Source: Ureibacillus xyleni | Lineage (GTDB): Bacteria; Bacillota; Bacilli; Bacillales_A; Planococcaceae | Direction of reading: 5' to 3' | DNA: 64,000 nucleotides | NCBI RefSeq assembly: GCF_900217795.1 | Contig: NZ_OBMQ01000014.1 | Location: 1 to 64,000 of the forward strand | Shown here: positions 9,294 through 17,795 of the stretch, piece by piece | Numbering within the stretch: position 1 is the first letter of the stretch | How the letters are laid out: every line of letters begins with the position of its first letter | Translations under genes and position numbers: made by a program | Notes under the pieces: generated by a model | What the model saw: only the letters and a program-made list of their open reading frames with translations | What the model was told of the DNA's origin: nothing | The model's database searches: none

Positions 9294-9416
9294 CTATTTT
9301 GTAAAGGAAAGAATGGCAGAACCTTTGACACTAGCTAGCATATTGTTAGCCTCTGTTTTGCTTACGAATTCAAACATACGAACCGTGTTTTTCTCAAAGA
9401 TTGTCACTACCCACAT
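9294..9416 (-). CDS. 40-aa mini-protein, copy 1B
   Basis: A 40-residue protein starting MWVVTIFEKNTVRMFEF and ending ILSFTK, with an AAGGAGAGAG ribosome site before the ATG. It precedes the 45-aa gene on the minus strand by about 34 bp, so the two are probably cotranscribed. Its paralogue at 13203-13325 differs at a handful of residues only. The shared N-terminus with the 45-aa protein points to an ancient duplication within the pair. The function is unknown. Confidence 0.72.
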   Translation of the reverse strand: MWVVTIFEKNTVRMFEFVSKTEANNMLASVKGSAILSFTK

Positions 9417-9544
9417 TTTCACTCTCTCCTTAAAATGCATACTTTTTGTTATATAACACGTGTTGATTATCAACGTTTGTACTATCTGTGTTATATATCA
9501 CTTGAGACCATTGTACACCCAAAAAATCGAAAAAGAAAGAGTTA

Positions 9545-9558
9545 GTGAATTAATTCAC
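9545..9558. promoter_or_regulatory. Rex-like palindrome, left copy
   Basis: GTGAATTAATTCAC is a perfect 14-bp palindrome. It contains the GTGAA-N4-TTCAC core of the Rex redox-repressor box (family consensus TTGTGAA-N4-TTCACAA), but the outer bases differ. It lies between the divergent mini-protein genes and the 514-aa gene. Confidence 0.45.
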
Positions 9559-9673
9559 ATATCGTTCATAATGATTACGTTTCCATAAATTTTTACAAAA
9601 ACGCCACAATATTTTGTGTGTAGGGAAGATTCGTGGTGCTGGTGTATAATTACTTTAGAATGGGGGCGAATTT

Positions 9674-11218
9674 ATGGCAGGTAAAACTTTAGCTCAAGGA
9701 TTAATGGCCGCAAGTGGGGAACAATTACGATTAATTTATGTTCTTGCAATGGATACAGGAATTTTAAATATGATCGCAAATAAAACAAAGGATCTTTTCG
9801 ATAAGAAGGTTGATCATTCGCAACAACAATTGGAACAGAAAATTGATGAACTAAAACATGTGGACGATAATAAATTGCGTTTAGAATTGTTTTTACATAT
9901 GACGAGAGAATTCGATTTAGCAGGATCACACTACAACACATCTTATGAAATTGAGAATAAATGTGGGGAAGTTTTACAAAAAGCACATGCCTATCAACTA
10001 AAGAAAGACAAAAACTATCACAGCTTTGTATCTCGTAATGAAAATTTGCCTGTTGATAGTCAATTAGCATTGTATCAAATGCAAAAAATATTTGAATCGA
10101 TTGGTGGGGAGCTTGGTAATCTAACTCCCGACCAAGAAGATACTTTTGCGGATCAAATTGAAAAGTTTATTGAATCTCTACCTATAGAGCAGCAAGAAAA
10201 AATAAAAGACAAATTAAATATTGATGCTGTTACAAATTCCACGATCAAAAAGGTCATTGCTACACAAGGTAGTGCCGTGTTGTTAGCCGTAATTGTAGAG
10301 ATTGCTGGATTTGCAGCTTATACAACGTTAACATCTCTAATTGCTGGTACTGCTAGTTTAATAGGGTTAACTTTACCATTTGGCGTTTATATGACGGCAA
10401 CTTCTGTATTGTCGGTTATTACAGGACCTATTGGATTGATGTTAATTGGTGGGGCAAGTGGAGTGATGATGTTCACACAAAGTAATAAAGTGAAGAAAAC
10501 ATTACTTCAAATGGGGATTGTCCAATTAATGCTCCCCATTTTATTAGACGATTCAAAAGTGTATGGGTATGATTCTTTCATTCAGGAGTGGGAAAAACAT
10601 TATCATAAGCAAAATCGATTAGTAGAAACTATATCAAAGTATCAAAATGAACATACAAATATGTCCGAAACTTTAAAAACAACTGAAAAAAACATAGCTG
10701 AATGTAATCAACAACTTTTGCAGTATAACAATATATATGATCGAATCGTAAACAAAATAGCCAATATGTTAACTCTTGTAAATGAACATGAAATGACGGA
10801 ATCCTATAAAAATCGAAAATTGCACATCGAGAATTTAGAGTCTGAAATACGGGATAAACAAGATTCAATAAGAAGAAACAAACAGAAGAATGCATTTTTT
10901 GATAAGGTAAGCGGCATGTTTTCGAATCTCTCCCATGAAAGTGACATAAAAAAATGTAATAAACAAATCCAACAGTTTAAGATACAACAAGCAATTGAAG
11001 TTATTACGATTCGTCCAGAGAATTTGAAGAAAGAATGTAATGAAGCGCAGACGATTATGGGTGAGAGAAAGGCGATTGACGAAAAACTTACTAAGTTAAG
11101 AGATCAGAAAATGATTTTAGAAGAGGAAGTATCAAAAACAAATACTCTACTTCGCCAAAATGAACAGGAATTACGTGTTCTTCAAAAAGACATTTATGGT
11201 TTAGGTGATATTGTATGA
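9674..11218 (+). CDS. YaaW-like membrane and coiled-coil protein
   Basis: This 514-residue protein has three parts. Residues 1-195 are helical and acidic. Residues 199-267 form a glycine-rich hydrophobic block including TLPFGVYMTATSVLSVITGP, which could span or insert in the membrane. Residues 320-514 are long heptad-like coiled coils. The middle part, preceded by a TPDQEDTFADQIEKFIESLP stretch, resembles the YaaW (UPF0174) family; that match is from memory of the family pattern and is moderate. No nucleotide-binding motif is seen. The start at 9674 has GGGGGCG upstream. Its stop overlaps the next start (ATGA), so the two proteins are coupled in translation and probably work together. It may be the sensor or membrane partner of the nuclease-like protein. 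Confidence 0.65.
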   Translation: MAGKTLAQGLMAASGEQLRLIYVLAMDTGILNMIANKTKDLFDKKVDHSQQQLEQKIDELKHVDDNKLRLELFLHMTREFDLAGSHYNTSYEIENKCGEVLQKAHAYQLKKDKNYHSFVSRNENLPVDSQLALYQMQKIFESIGGELGNLTPDQEDTFADQIEKFIESLPIEQQEKIKDKLNIDAVTNSTIKKVIATQGSAVLLAVIVEIAGFAAYTTLTSLIAGTASLIGLTLPFGVYMTATSVLSVITGPIGLMLIGGASGVMMFTQSNKVKKTLLQMGIVQLMLPILLDDSKVYGYDSFIQEWEKHYHKQNRLVETISKYQNEHTNMSETLKTTEKNIAECNQQLLQYNNIYDRIVNKIANMLTLVNEHEMTESYKNRKLHIENLESEIRDKQDSIRRNKQKNAFFDKVSGMFSNLSHESDIKKCNKQIQQFKIQQAIEVITIRPENLKKECNEAQTIMGERKAIDEKLTKLRDQKMILEEEVSKTNTLLRQNEQELRVLQKDIYGLGDIV

Positions 11219-12471
11219 TTCAAAATGATCAGTTTTGGAATCATTGGAGGAATGGTGAATTTGAACAGGCTTTAGATTGCTCAGTAAGCAATAAAAAGAA
11301 AAGAAAAGGTGCAAAATTATTTGGAAATATTCATCAATCAGAACAAACGGATCTTATTGCTGGAATTAGTGCTGGAGAATTTTTATATGACTTTATCATG
11401 ATTAATCCAGTGGTAGTTGAAGGTATCGATTTTGCACGTAGCGAGGATTTAAGTTCGCTTTTTTCACTTTCTCAATTTGCAAAATCAATCGACATTGATT
11501 TAGCTTCAGGGGATATGGCGCAATTACAAGGATATGTGGCAGAACAAATGATTGCGCAAAAATTAGAAGCAGCTGGATACGATGTGCAGTTTCCCGAGAC
11601 ATCAAATCAAGCGGGTTGGGATATATTGGTTGACGGTGAAAAGTTCCAAGTGAAATGTGGAAGTAATAAAGGGATTGTTGATGAACATCTAGAGCGTTAT
11701 CCGGATATTCCGGTTTATGTAAATGACGAGTTGATTAAGCATTATGCAGATAACCCAAATGTTTACAGTGCTGGTGTGACGAGGGAAGAAGTAATTGATG
11801 CAACAAAATCTACCTTATCCCATGCAGAGGACATGCTTGATTTTGAGCTACCTTGGATTTCAGCAGGCGTTAGTTCTTTCTATAATTTAAGGCGCGTTGT
11901 AAAAGAGCAACTACCTTTGCAACTAGCAGCACGGAATGTAGTGATTGATACAACGAGTCGCGCATCATTAGCCGCAGCTGGACAAGCAGCTTTCACATTT
12001 GCAGCGAGTGCAATCTTTTCTTCAGGAGCTTTTGTTGTCGTGTTGCCTATTGTAGGAGCTTATGTTGGGCTAAAACAAAGTACACGTGTAACAAATAAAA
12101 TAAAGAAATTACTCGCAAAACATGAATTTCAACAGTTTGAAACAAGTTTATCTGATTTAGTTGTTGTGATGAAACGACAATTGAATATGAAAACGGCGAT
12201 TAAAGAAGAAAAGTGGCGGGATGTTCTCCAAAAAAGTAAAAACAATAAACCAATAGAATGTTTGGAAAGTTTTCACCAAGAAAAACTTCAATTTATGCAC
12301 AATATGAATAAGGAATTAACATCCATTGAGCATGAAATAAAGAAAGATCCGATCCGTACTTTTGAAAGATTAATTGCGGTCTTAATGAAGTCAGGAATTC
12401 ATGGATACAGCATACAAAGTGAACTGTTAAGCGTTGAAAAAACGATGAGGGAACTGCAGAAGAAGCTATAA
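11215..12471 (+). CDS. Membrane-anchored PD-(D/E)xK nuclease-like protein
   Basis: In this 418-residue protein residues 105-150 carry the core of a PD-(D/E)xK restriction-endonuclease fold: E110 in a helix (GYVAEQMIAQKLEAAGY), D136 in GWDILVDG, and Q145-x-K147 in KFQVKCG. The Q-x-K form is typical of Mrr-like nucleases. Residues about 256-286 (FTFAASAIFSSGAFVVVLPI) are a hydrophobic glycine/alanine-rich segment. The C-terminal third is helical. The start codon overlaps the upstream stop. A nuclease tethered to the membrane beside a coiled-coil membrane partner fits an anti-phage or anti-plasmid effector, which is inference. An inactive or structural role cannot be excluded. Confidence 0.65.
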   Translation: MIQNDQFWNHWRNGEFEQALDCSVSNKKKRKGAKLFGNIHQSEQTDLIAGISAGEFLYDFIMINPVVVEGIDFARSEDLSSLFSLSQFAKSIDIDLASGDMAQLQGYVAEQMIAQKLEAAGYDVQFPETSNQAGWDILVDGEKFQVKCGSNKGIVDEHLERYPDIPVYVNDELIKHYADNPNVYSAGVTREEVIDATKSTLSHAEDMLDFELPWISAGVSSFYNLRRVVKEQLPLQLAARNVVIDTTSRASLAAAGQAAFTFAASAIFSSGAFVVVLPIVGAYVGLKQSTRVTNKIKKLLAKHEFQQFETSLSDLVVVMKRQLNMKTAIKEEKWRDVLQKSKNNKPIECLESFHQEKLQFMHNMNKELTSIEHEIKKDPIRTFERLIAVLMKSGIHGYSIQSELLSVEKTMRELQKKL

Positions 12472-12546
12472 TACTGTATGAGGATAAATATGTTAACAAA
12501 TTAGAACACTTGTTTCGTTTTTGTAATTGTTATATAATTCAAATAA

Positions 12547-12581
12547 AAAGGAACGCATGTACGAATGACATGAGTTCCTTT
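12547..12581 (+). terminator. Hairpin after the nuclease gene, related to the 9079 hairpin
   Basis: Stem AAAGGAACGCATGT / ACATGAGTTCCTTT with one mismatch and a 7-base loop. A weaker variant of the same sequence (CGCATGTAACGAGTGACATG) follows at about 12596. It is a probable terminator of the two-gene unit. Confidence 0.6.
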
Positions 12582-12700
12582 ATCTATTACGCCAACGCAT
12601 GTAACGAGTGACATGAGTCAAGCGTATCTTTATCTATTAATATATACATTATGGCAAACGATTATACCAATTGTCAAGAAAAGTAGGTGACATCCCTTCC

Positions 12701-12907
12701 ATGAACCCTGACATAACATCATCTGAATTAATCATTTGCTTTGATGAAAGTGGGAAGCAGAGTAGTTAAGAAAATAAATTACAGCCTTTTCTAAAAAATC
12801 TACGGGTGTTTGAATTAAAAGATTCAAATAATTTAGAAGAAGTAAATGTTGAGATGAGTAAAAAGTTATTTATAGCAAATAACTTTAATTATTATACAAA
12901 TTTATAG
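12701..12907 (+). pseudogene. Decayed gene remnant (possible DUF3800-like N-terminus)
   Basis: An ATG at 12701 with TAGGTGA upstream opens a frame reading MNPDITSSELIICFDESGK. It hits a TAA after 22 codons, then continues in the same frame for 45 more codons to TAG at 12905. The LIICFDESGK start resembles the IYxDESG start of DUF3800 proteins, but this is a short match. Most of the presumed gene is gone. It lies between the nuclease gene and the right repeat copy, as if the insert once carried another gene. Confidence 0.35.
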
Positions 12908-12940
12908 TTGGTTTTAATACATATGAAAAAATAGATACAG

Positions 12941-12975
12941 AAAAACACCGTCTTTTTGGAACGGTGTTTTTAGTC
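12941..12975. terminator. Bidirectional terminator before the right mini-protein pair
   Basis: Perfect stem AAAAACACCGT / ACGGTGTTTTT with A- and T-rich flanks on both sides. It can stop minus-strand transcription of the 45-aa gene at 13011. Confidence 0.75.
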
Positions 12976-13010
12976 TTTTATTGTTCTACGGAAACTTTTA
13001 TTTTTCGCTT

Positions 13011-13148
13011 TTATGCAGCTAAAGATAAAGTCGTGTAAGAAATGATCGCAGGTTGAGTTGTTGCTTCAAGTGCTTTTTGAGCTTCTTCTTTTGTTTCAAA
13101 TTGGAACATACGGACATTGTCTTTTTCAAAAATTGTTAGTACCCACAT
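13011..13148 (-). CDS. 45-aa mini-protein, copy 2A
   Basis: Encodes MWVLTIFEKDNVRMFQFE and ends TTLSLAA; 45 residues, two different from copy 1A. The ATG has a strong AGGAGGAG site. It is on the minus strand, divergent from pflB. The function is unknown. Confidence 0.75.
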   Translation of the reverse strand: MWVLTIFEKDNVRMFQFETKEEAQKALEATTQPAIISYTTLSLAA

Positions 13149-13202
13149 AGATGGTCTCCTCCTAAAATAGTAATTTATCATCAAAACAAAGTGTTATTAG
13201 AA

Positions 13203-13325
13203 TTATTTTGTAAAGGAAAGAATGGCAGAACCTTTAACACTCGCTAACTTTTTGTTTGCCTCTTTTTGGCTTAAAAATTCAAACATACGAACCGTGTTTT
13301 TTTCAAAGATTGTCACTACCCACAT
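13203..13325 (-). CDS. 40-aa mini-protein, copy 2B
   Basis: Encodes MWVVTIFEKNTVRMFEFLSQ and ends ILSFTK; 40 residues. It matches copy 1B except in the middle (FLSQKEANKKL against FVSKTEANNML). An AAGGAGAG site precedes the ATG. It is the first gene of the divergent transcript opposite pflB. The conserved ends and variable centre suggest selection on the protein. Confidence 0.72.
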   Translation of the reverse strand: MWVVTIFEKNTVRMFEFLSQKEANKKLASVKGSAILSFTK

Positions 13326-13453
13326 TTTTATTCTCTCCTTAGAATTGGCCTATTTGTTATATAACACAATAGGCTTTTTAATGGTTGTTTCATCTGTGTT
13401 GTATATCAACTTGAGACCATTGTACACCCAAAAAACAGAAAAGGAAATAGCTA

Positions 13454-13467
13454 GTGAATGATTTCAC
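13454..13467. promoter_or_regulatory. Rex-like palindrome upstream of pflB
   Basis: GTGAATGATTTCAC carries the GTGAA-N4-TTCAC core of the Rex box, about 180 bp before pflB. Rex controls fermentation genes in many Firmicutes, so control of pfl by the NADH/NAD ratio is a fair inference. The outer bases do not match the full consensus. Confidence 0.5.
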
Positions 13468-13560
13468 ATATCGTTCATAATGATTACGTTTACATAAATT
13501 TTTACAAAAACTCCACACATTTTGGTTAAAAATCTATCGTGACGAGAATTATTGGGCAAT

Positions 13561-13578
13561 TTTTGAATGCATTCAAAA
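13561..13578. promoter_or_regulatory. 18-bp perfect palindrome in the pflB leader
   Basis: TTTTGAATGCATTCAAAA is a perfect palindrome 70 bp before the pflB start. It is a candidate operator. It matches neither the Fnr (TGTGA-N6-TCACA) nor the Rex consensus well, so the binding protein is unknown. Confidence 0.4.
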
Positions 13579-13649
13579 CAATCAAAAGGGAAAAATAAAA
13601 TTTTAACACTGTAACAATATTGGTTTGCCGATTTTAGGAGGTTGATGTC

Positions 13650-15878
13650 ATGTTTGCAGGATGGGAAGGTTTTAAAAAAGGTAAATGGAATGAAGAAGTC
13701 GACGTTCGAGATTTTATTCAAAAAAATTATACCCAATATACTGGGGACGATACTTTTTTAGTTGGTCCAACAAGTGCTACTAAAGAGTTATGGCAAAAGG
13801 TAATGGAATTGGCTAAAAAAGAACGTGAAAATGGTGGGGTTCTCGATATGGATACAAAAACTGTATCGACCATCACATCTCACGGGCCAGGTTATTTGAA
13901 TAAAGAAACTGAGAAGATTGTTGGTTTTCAAACAGATCAACCATTTAAGCGATCACTTCAGCCTTTTGGTGGTATCCGAATGGCAGTAGACGCTGCAAAT
14001 TCATACGGGTTTGAAGTGGACAACGAAATGCAACATATTTTTACGGAATATAGAAAAACCCATAACCAAGGTGTTTTTGATGCCTATACGCCAGAAATGA
14101 GAAAAGCTAGGCATGTTGGAATTATTACAGGCCTACCAGACGCTTATGGACGAGGACGAATCATCGGAGACTATCGTCGGGTTGCGTTATATGGTGTGGA
14201 TTTTCTAATGGAAGAAAAACAAAAAGACTTTAATAACACGTCAAATATTATGTCCAACGATATTATTCAGCTTCGGGAAGAAATGAGTGAGCAATATCGA
14301 GCGTTAAAACAATTAAAAGAAATGGCAAAAAGTTATGGATTTGACATTTCGCAACCTGCTACGAATACAAAAGAAGCATTCCAATGGCTTTACTTTGCTT
14401 ATTTAGCCGCAATCAAACAACAAAACGGTGCAGCTATGAGTTTAGGAAGGGTGTCAACATTCCTTGACATTTATATCGAAAGAGACTTGAAAAACGGTGT
14501 TATCACAGAAGAAGAAGTTCAAGAAATTGTGGATCATTTCGTCATGAAACTGCGATTAGTGAAATTTGCAAGAACGCCCGAGTATAACGAGTTGTATAGT
14601 GGAGATCCAACGTGGGTAACAGAATCGATTGCCGGTATGGGGAACGACGGAAGATCCCTTGTTACGAAAAACTCTTTCCGCTTCTTGCATACGTTAAGTA
14701 ATTTAGGTCCTTCACCAGAGCCGAACTTAACTGTTTTATGGTCAGATCGTCTTCCAGAAAACTTTAAAAAATATTGTGCAAAAATGTCCATTGAAACAAG
14801 TTCGATTCAATATGAAAATGATGAGATTATGCGTCCTGAATATGGGGATGATTATGGAATTGCTTGTTGTGTATCCGCGATGAAAATCGGAAAACAAATG
14901 CAATTCTTTGGTGCCCGCGCAAATCTAGCAAAAGCGTTGTTATATGCAATTAATGGCAACATCGATGAAAATCATAAAATACAAGTTGGTCCTGAAACCG
15001 CGCCTCTTACTTCAGAGGTTTTAGACTATGATGAAGTAATGAAAAGATTTGAACAAACAATGGAATGGTTGGCAGGGCTGTATATTAATACACTTAACAT
15101 TATCCATTACATGCATGATAAATATTCTTATGAAAGCATTGAGATGGCACTACACGATACGCAAATATTGCGAACAATGGCAACCGGAATTGCTGGGTTA
15201 AGCTCGGTGGCGGATTCACTAAGTGCTATTAAATATGCAAAAGTAAAACCAATTCGTGATGAAAATGGCTTGGCAGTTGATTTTGAAGTAGAAGGAGATT
15301 ATCCGAAATACGGAAACAATGATGATCGTGTGGATAGCATTGCAGTACATCTTGTGAAATCCTTTATGACAAAATTGCGCAAACATAAAACATATCGAGA
15401 TTCCGTTCATACGTTATCAATTTTAACGATTACTTCAAACGTTGTATATGGTAAGAAAACCGGGAATACCCCAGATGGCCGTCGTGCTGGAGAACCATTA
15501 GCACCGGGAGCAAATCCGATGCACGGACGTGATACGAAAGGGGCATTAGCTTCTCTATCAACTGTGGCGAAAATCCCTTATGCTTATGCGATGGATGGAA
15601 TATCGAATACTTTCTCTATTGTACCGAAAGCATTAGGGAAAGATTCGGAAGCTCAAGTGAATAATTTAGTATCAATGCTTGATGGCTATACAAAACAAAC
15701 AGGTCACCATTTAAATGTGAACGTGCTTAATCGTGAAACGTTAATTGATGCAATGGAACATCCGGAAGAATACCCTCAATTGACGATTCGTGTATCTGGA
15801 TATGCGGTGAATTTCATTAAGTTAACTCGTGAACAGCAAATCGATGTGATTAATCGTACGTTCCATGGAAGTATGTAA
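13650..15878 (+). CDS. pflB: Formate C-acetyltransferase (pyruvate formate-lyase)
   Basis: A glycyl-radical enzyme of 742 residues that converts pyruvate and CoA to acetyl-CoA and formate in anaerobic growth. The active-site pair Cys406-Cys407 is in [12 protein letters not shown]. The radical glycine is Gly717 in [13 protein letters not shown] near the C-terminus. AGGAGG lies before ATG 13650. The activase gene follows by 11 bp in the same operon. The upstream region has two palindromes that may link expression to redox state. Full length with all key residues. Confidence 0.97.
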   Translation: MFAGWEGFKKGKWNEEVDVRDFIQKNYTQYTGDDTFLVGPTSATKELWQKVMELAKKERENGGVLDMDTKTVSTITSHGPGYLNKETEKIVGFQTDQPFKRSLQPFGGIRMAVDAANSYGFEVDNEMQHIFTEYRKTHNQGVFDAYTPEMRKARHVGIITGLPDAYGRGRIIGDYRRVALYGVDFLMEEKQKDFNNTSNIMSNDIIQLREEMSEQYRALKQLKEMAKSYGFDISQPATNTKEAFQWLYFAYLAAIKQQNGAAMSLGRVSTFLDIYIERDLKNGVITEEEVQEIVDHFVMKLRLVKFARTPEYNELYSGDPTWVTESIAGMGNDGRSLVTKNSFRFLHTLSNLGPSPEPNLTVLWSDRLPENFKKYCAKMSIETSSIQYENDEIMRPEYGDDYGIACCVSAMKIGKQMQFFGARANLAKALLYAINGNIDENHKIQVGPETAPLTSEVLDYDEVMKRFEQTMEWLAGLYINTLNIIHYMHDKYSYESIEMALHDTQILRTMATGIAGLSSVADSLSAIKYAKVKPIRDENGLAVDFEVEGDYPKYGNNDDRVDSIAVHLVKSFMTKLRKHKTYRDSVHTLSILTITSNVVYGKKTGNTPDGRRAGEPLAPGANPMHGRDTKGALASLSTVAKIPYAYAMDGISNTFSIVPKALGKDSEAQVNNLVSMLDGYTKQTGHHLNVNVLNRETLIDAMEHPEEYPQLTIRVSGYAVNFIKLTREQQIDVINRTFHGSM

Positions 15879-15889
15879 ATTAGGGAGCG

Positions 15890-16627
15890 ATGTTGGTGAT
15901 TGGACGAATCCATTCAATTGAATCTTTCGGTACAGTAGATGGACCCGGAATACGATACGTCATTTTCATGCAAGGATGTTTACTACGCTGCCAATTTTGC
16001 CACAATCCTGATACTTGGGATACTAAGGGCGGAAAAGAAATCGAAGTAGATGAATTAATGGCGGATATTCAAACCTATTTACCATATATGGAAAGTTCAA
16101 ATGGGGGCGTAACAGTAAGTGGTGGAGAGCCACTTCTTCAAATGGACTTTTTAATTGAATTATTTACGAAGTGCAAAGAATTAGATATTCATACGGCAAT
16201 CGATTCATCAGCAGGATGTTTTTCGAATACACCATTTTTTATGAAGAAATTAGAGAAGTTGCTGCAATTAACGGATTTAATTTTATTAGACTTGAAACAA
16301 ATTGATAATGACAAGCATAAGAAATTAACAGGACTCCCAAATACGCATATTTTAGAATTTGCCCGTATTTTATCTGACCGGAATGTACCTGTTTGGATAA
16401 GACACGTACTTGTCCCAGGAAAAACCGATAATCCAGAAGATTTAAAACGACTATCCGCTTTCATTCAAACGTTGAAAAATGTCCAAAAAATTGAAGTGCT
16501 TCCTTATCATAAGCTAGGCGTTTATAAATGGGAAAACCTCGGCCTCAAATACCCACTTGATAATGTAGAACCGCCAAGTGAAGAAGTCGTTAGGCGAGCA
16601 ATTGACATTTTAAATGCCACACAGTAA
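15890..16627 (+). CDS. pflA: Pyruvate formate-lyase activating enzyme
   Basis: A radical-SAM enzyme of 245 residues that installs the glycyl radical on PflB. The 4Fe-4S cluster motif is C30-x3-C34-x2-C37 ([12 protein letters not shown]). The [11 protein letters not shown]-binding stretch follows. AGGGAG lies just before ATG 15890; the in-frame GTG two codons later (MLVIGRI) is an alternative start. Downstream of and cotranscribed with pflB. Confidence 0.96.
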   Translation: MLVIGRIHSIESFGTVDGPGIRYVIFMQGCLLRCQFCHNPDTWDTKGGKEIEVDELMADIQTYLPYMESSNGGVTVSGGEPLLQMDFLIELFTKCKELDIHTAIDSSAGCFSNTPFFMKKLEKLLQLTDLILLDLKQIDNDKHKKLTGLPNTHILEFARILSDRNVPVWIRHVLVPGKTDNPEDLKRLSAFIQTLKNVQKIEVLPYHKLGVYKWENLGLKYPLDNVEPPSEEVVRRAIDILNATQ

Positions 16628-16752
16628 TGATGAAGCAGGAGATTCGCGTTTTGCGGTCTGCTGCTCTTAATATTTAATGATGTAAATTTATACTTTTTAT
16701 GTAATAATTACTTTGTAAAAGATATTTATACGTAGCGAAAGTGGGGATCATC

Positions 16753-17193
16753 ATGGCAACAGGAACACATACAGTAGAAATTCCAGTAGAGGTACAAGCA
16801 GTTTGGGATTATGTCAGTGATCTTGAAAAATGGGCAACAGCAGTTCCAGCCTATAAAGAACATAAAATCATCAATGACAAGCAATCAGTTTGGACATTTG
16901 AAGGTAGCGTAAAAGGGATTAAAAAAACAATCCAAGCACAAGTGGATATTACTGAGTGGAATGAACCTTCAAATATCAAATTTGCATTAAAAGGGTTATC
17001 CGATAACTTTACAGGTAGTGGCCATTTTACTGCAGAAGAAGTGAATGGGAAAACAACAATGACTTGTACGGTGGAAGTAAATGCAGGCGGGTTATCTGGG
17101 GCGGTTTTAACACCAGTTATTAAATGGGCTGTTCCGAAAGTAGCATCACGTTTAACAGAATCTATCGCGCGTAAAATTGCGGTATTCTCATAG
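16753..17193 (+). CDS. SRPBCC-fold (CoxG-like) protein
   Basis: A 146-residue protein of the START/SRPBCC superfamily, which forms a helix-grip pocket for hydrophobic ligands. The typical opening (TVEIPVEVQAVWDYVSDLEK, then WATAVP), the central beta pattern and a C-terminal helix are visible. It is closest in style to CoxG/carbon monoxide dehydrogenase subunit G proteins, many of which have no role in CO metabolism. ATG 16753 follows GGGGA. It stands alone after pflA. The ligand is unknown. Confidence 0.75.
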   Translation: MATGTHTVEIPVEVQAVWDYVSDLEKWATAVPAYKEHKIINDKQSVWTFEGSVKGIKKTIQAQVDITEWNEPSNIKFALKGLSDNFTGSGHFTAEEVNGKTTMTCTVEVNAGGLSGAVLTPVIKWAVPKVASRLTESIARKIAVFS

Positions 17194-17197
17194 TTAT

Positions 17198-17456
17198 TTA
17201 ATAATCAAGGGAAAGGGGCTGTTCAAAAATGGACAGACCCTTTCGTTTTGGGTGGCAAGTGATAGCATATACGTCTTTCAAAGCTTCTTTTTCTTCCTTA
17301 TCAAGACTGGTAGCTTTCTGAATTGTTTCTATATCAAAATTTAAAGCGAGTAAATCCTTAGCTTTAAGACGGGATAGGTAAGCGATTACCTCTACTATAG
17401 ACATACTTAATTCTTCCCAGACATTAAAAACTTCCGATAAATCGTTATCTTTCGCC
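17198..17456 (-). pseudogene. Third, diverged Rpn C-terminal fragment
   Basis: The minus strand reads KDNDLSEVFNVWEELSMS, matching KDKDLLEVFNVWEELSMS in the full-length Rpn protein, and then diverges to a different tail ending QPLSLDY. An ATG at 17404 could start a 68-residue product (MSIVEVIAYLSRLKAKDLL). The GIEQ repeats and conserved end of the other two copies are missing. A hairpin around 17212-17244 covers its 3' end. It may be a remnant of another family member; translation is uncertain. Confidence 0.5.
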
Positions 17457-17795
17457 GTTCATTTCTAGTTCCTTTGATATCTTTTTGATTTGCTCTAAAG
17501 ATAAGCCTGTAAGTATAGCTAGGGTTTCAAAGGGTACTTTATTTTTAATCCCTGTATGAATTATTTCTATGGTTCTTTCCTCTGCACCTAGCTCAATGCC
17601 TTGTTCAATTCCTTGTTCAATCCCTTGTTCAATGCCTTTCTCAATCCCGATTTTTTCACCCTCATGTCTGGCATGATCATATTTTCCTTCTTCATCAAGA
17701 ATGTATTTAAGTCGGGATTGATAAGCAATAACATCTTCTTTCGACATACTTAATTCTTGTTTAATAAATTCCAATGAATCATTATTTTTCATCAT
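17445..17795 (-). CDS. Stand-alone Rpn C-terminal domain (tandem partial duplicate)
   Basis: This 116-residue frame duplicates the last third of the adjacent full-length Rpn protein: SMSKEDVIAYQSRLKYILDE, a GIEQ repeat run with one repeat fewer, then RTIEIIHTGIKNKVPFETLA to the end. The nuclease domain is missing. It overlaps the 3' end of the full-length gene by 14 bp in another frame. An internal ATG at 17747 (MSKEDV) is another possible start. In E. coli, C-terminal fragments made from inside rpn genes block the toxic full-length nuclease, so an antitoxin role is a reasonable inference. Confidence 0.6.
   Translation of the reverse strand: MMKNNDSLEFIKQELSMSKEDVIAYQSRLKYILDEEGKYDHARHEGEKIGIEKGIEQGIEQGIEQGIELGAEERTIEIIHTGIKNKVPFETLAILTGLSLEQIKKISKELEMNGER

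Larger units (their letters stand above)
9120..9617. repeat. Left copy of a ~500-bp direct repeat
   Basis: This segment holds two mini-protein genes, their promoter region and a GTGAA-N4-TTCAC palindrome. It reappears in the same order and orientation at 13009-13524 with many scattered differences. The match ends near ATTTTACAAAAACNCCACA. The two copies bracket the YaaW-like/nuclease gene pair. Divergence shows that the duplication is old. Confidence 0.85.
13009..13524. repeat. Right copy of the ~500-bp direct repeat
   Basis: Same order as the copy at 9120-9617: 45-aa gene, 40-aa gene, promoter region, GTGAA-N4-TTCAC palindrome, then the CATATCGTTCATAATGATTA stretch. After the repeat ends the sequence continues into the pflB promoter. 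The right copy, next to pfl, is plausibly the original location, but the direction is not proven. Confidence 0.85.

Noticed and set aside
13222-13461. 79-codon frame on the plus strand
   Set aside because: It runs antisense across the 40-aa mini-protein and its promoter region; the minus-strand gene is supported by a ribosome site and a paralogue.
9120-13524. Composite transposon bounded by the two repeats
   Set aside because: The repeats hold no transposase, no terminal inverted repeats and no short target duplication; the mini-proteins are not transposase-like.
13464-13736. 90-codon minus-strand frame across the pflB start
   Set aside because: It overlaps the pflB leader, palindrome and first codons and has no support.
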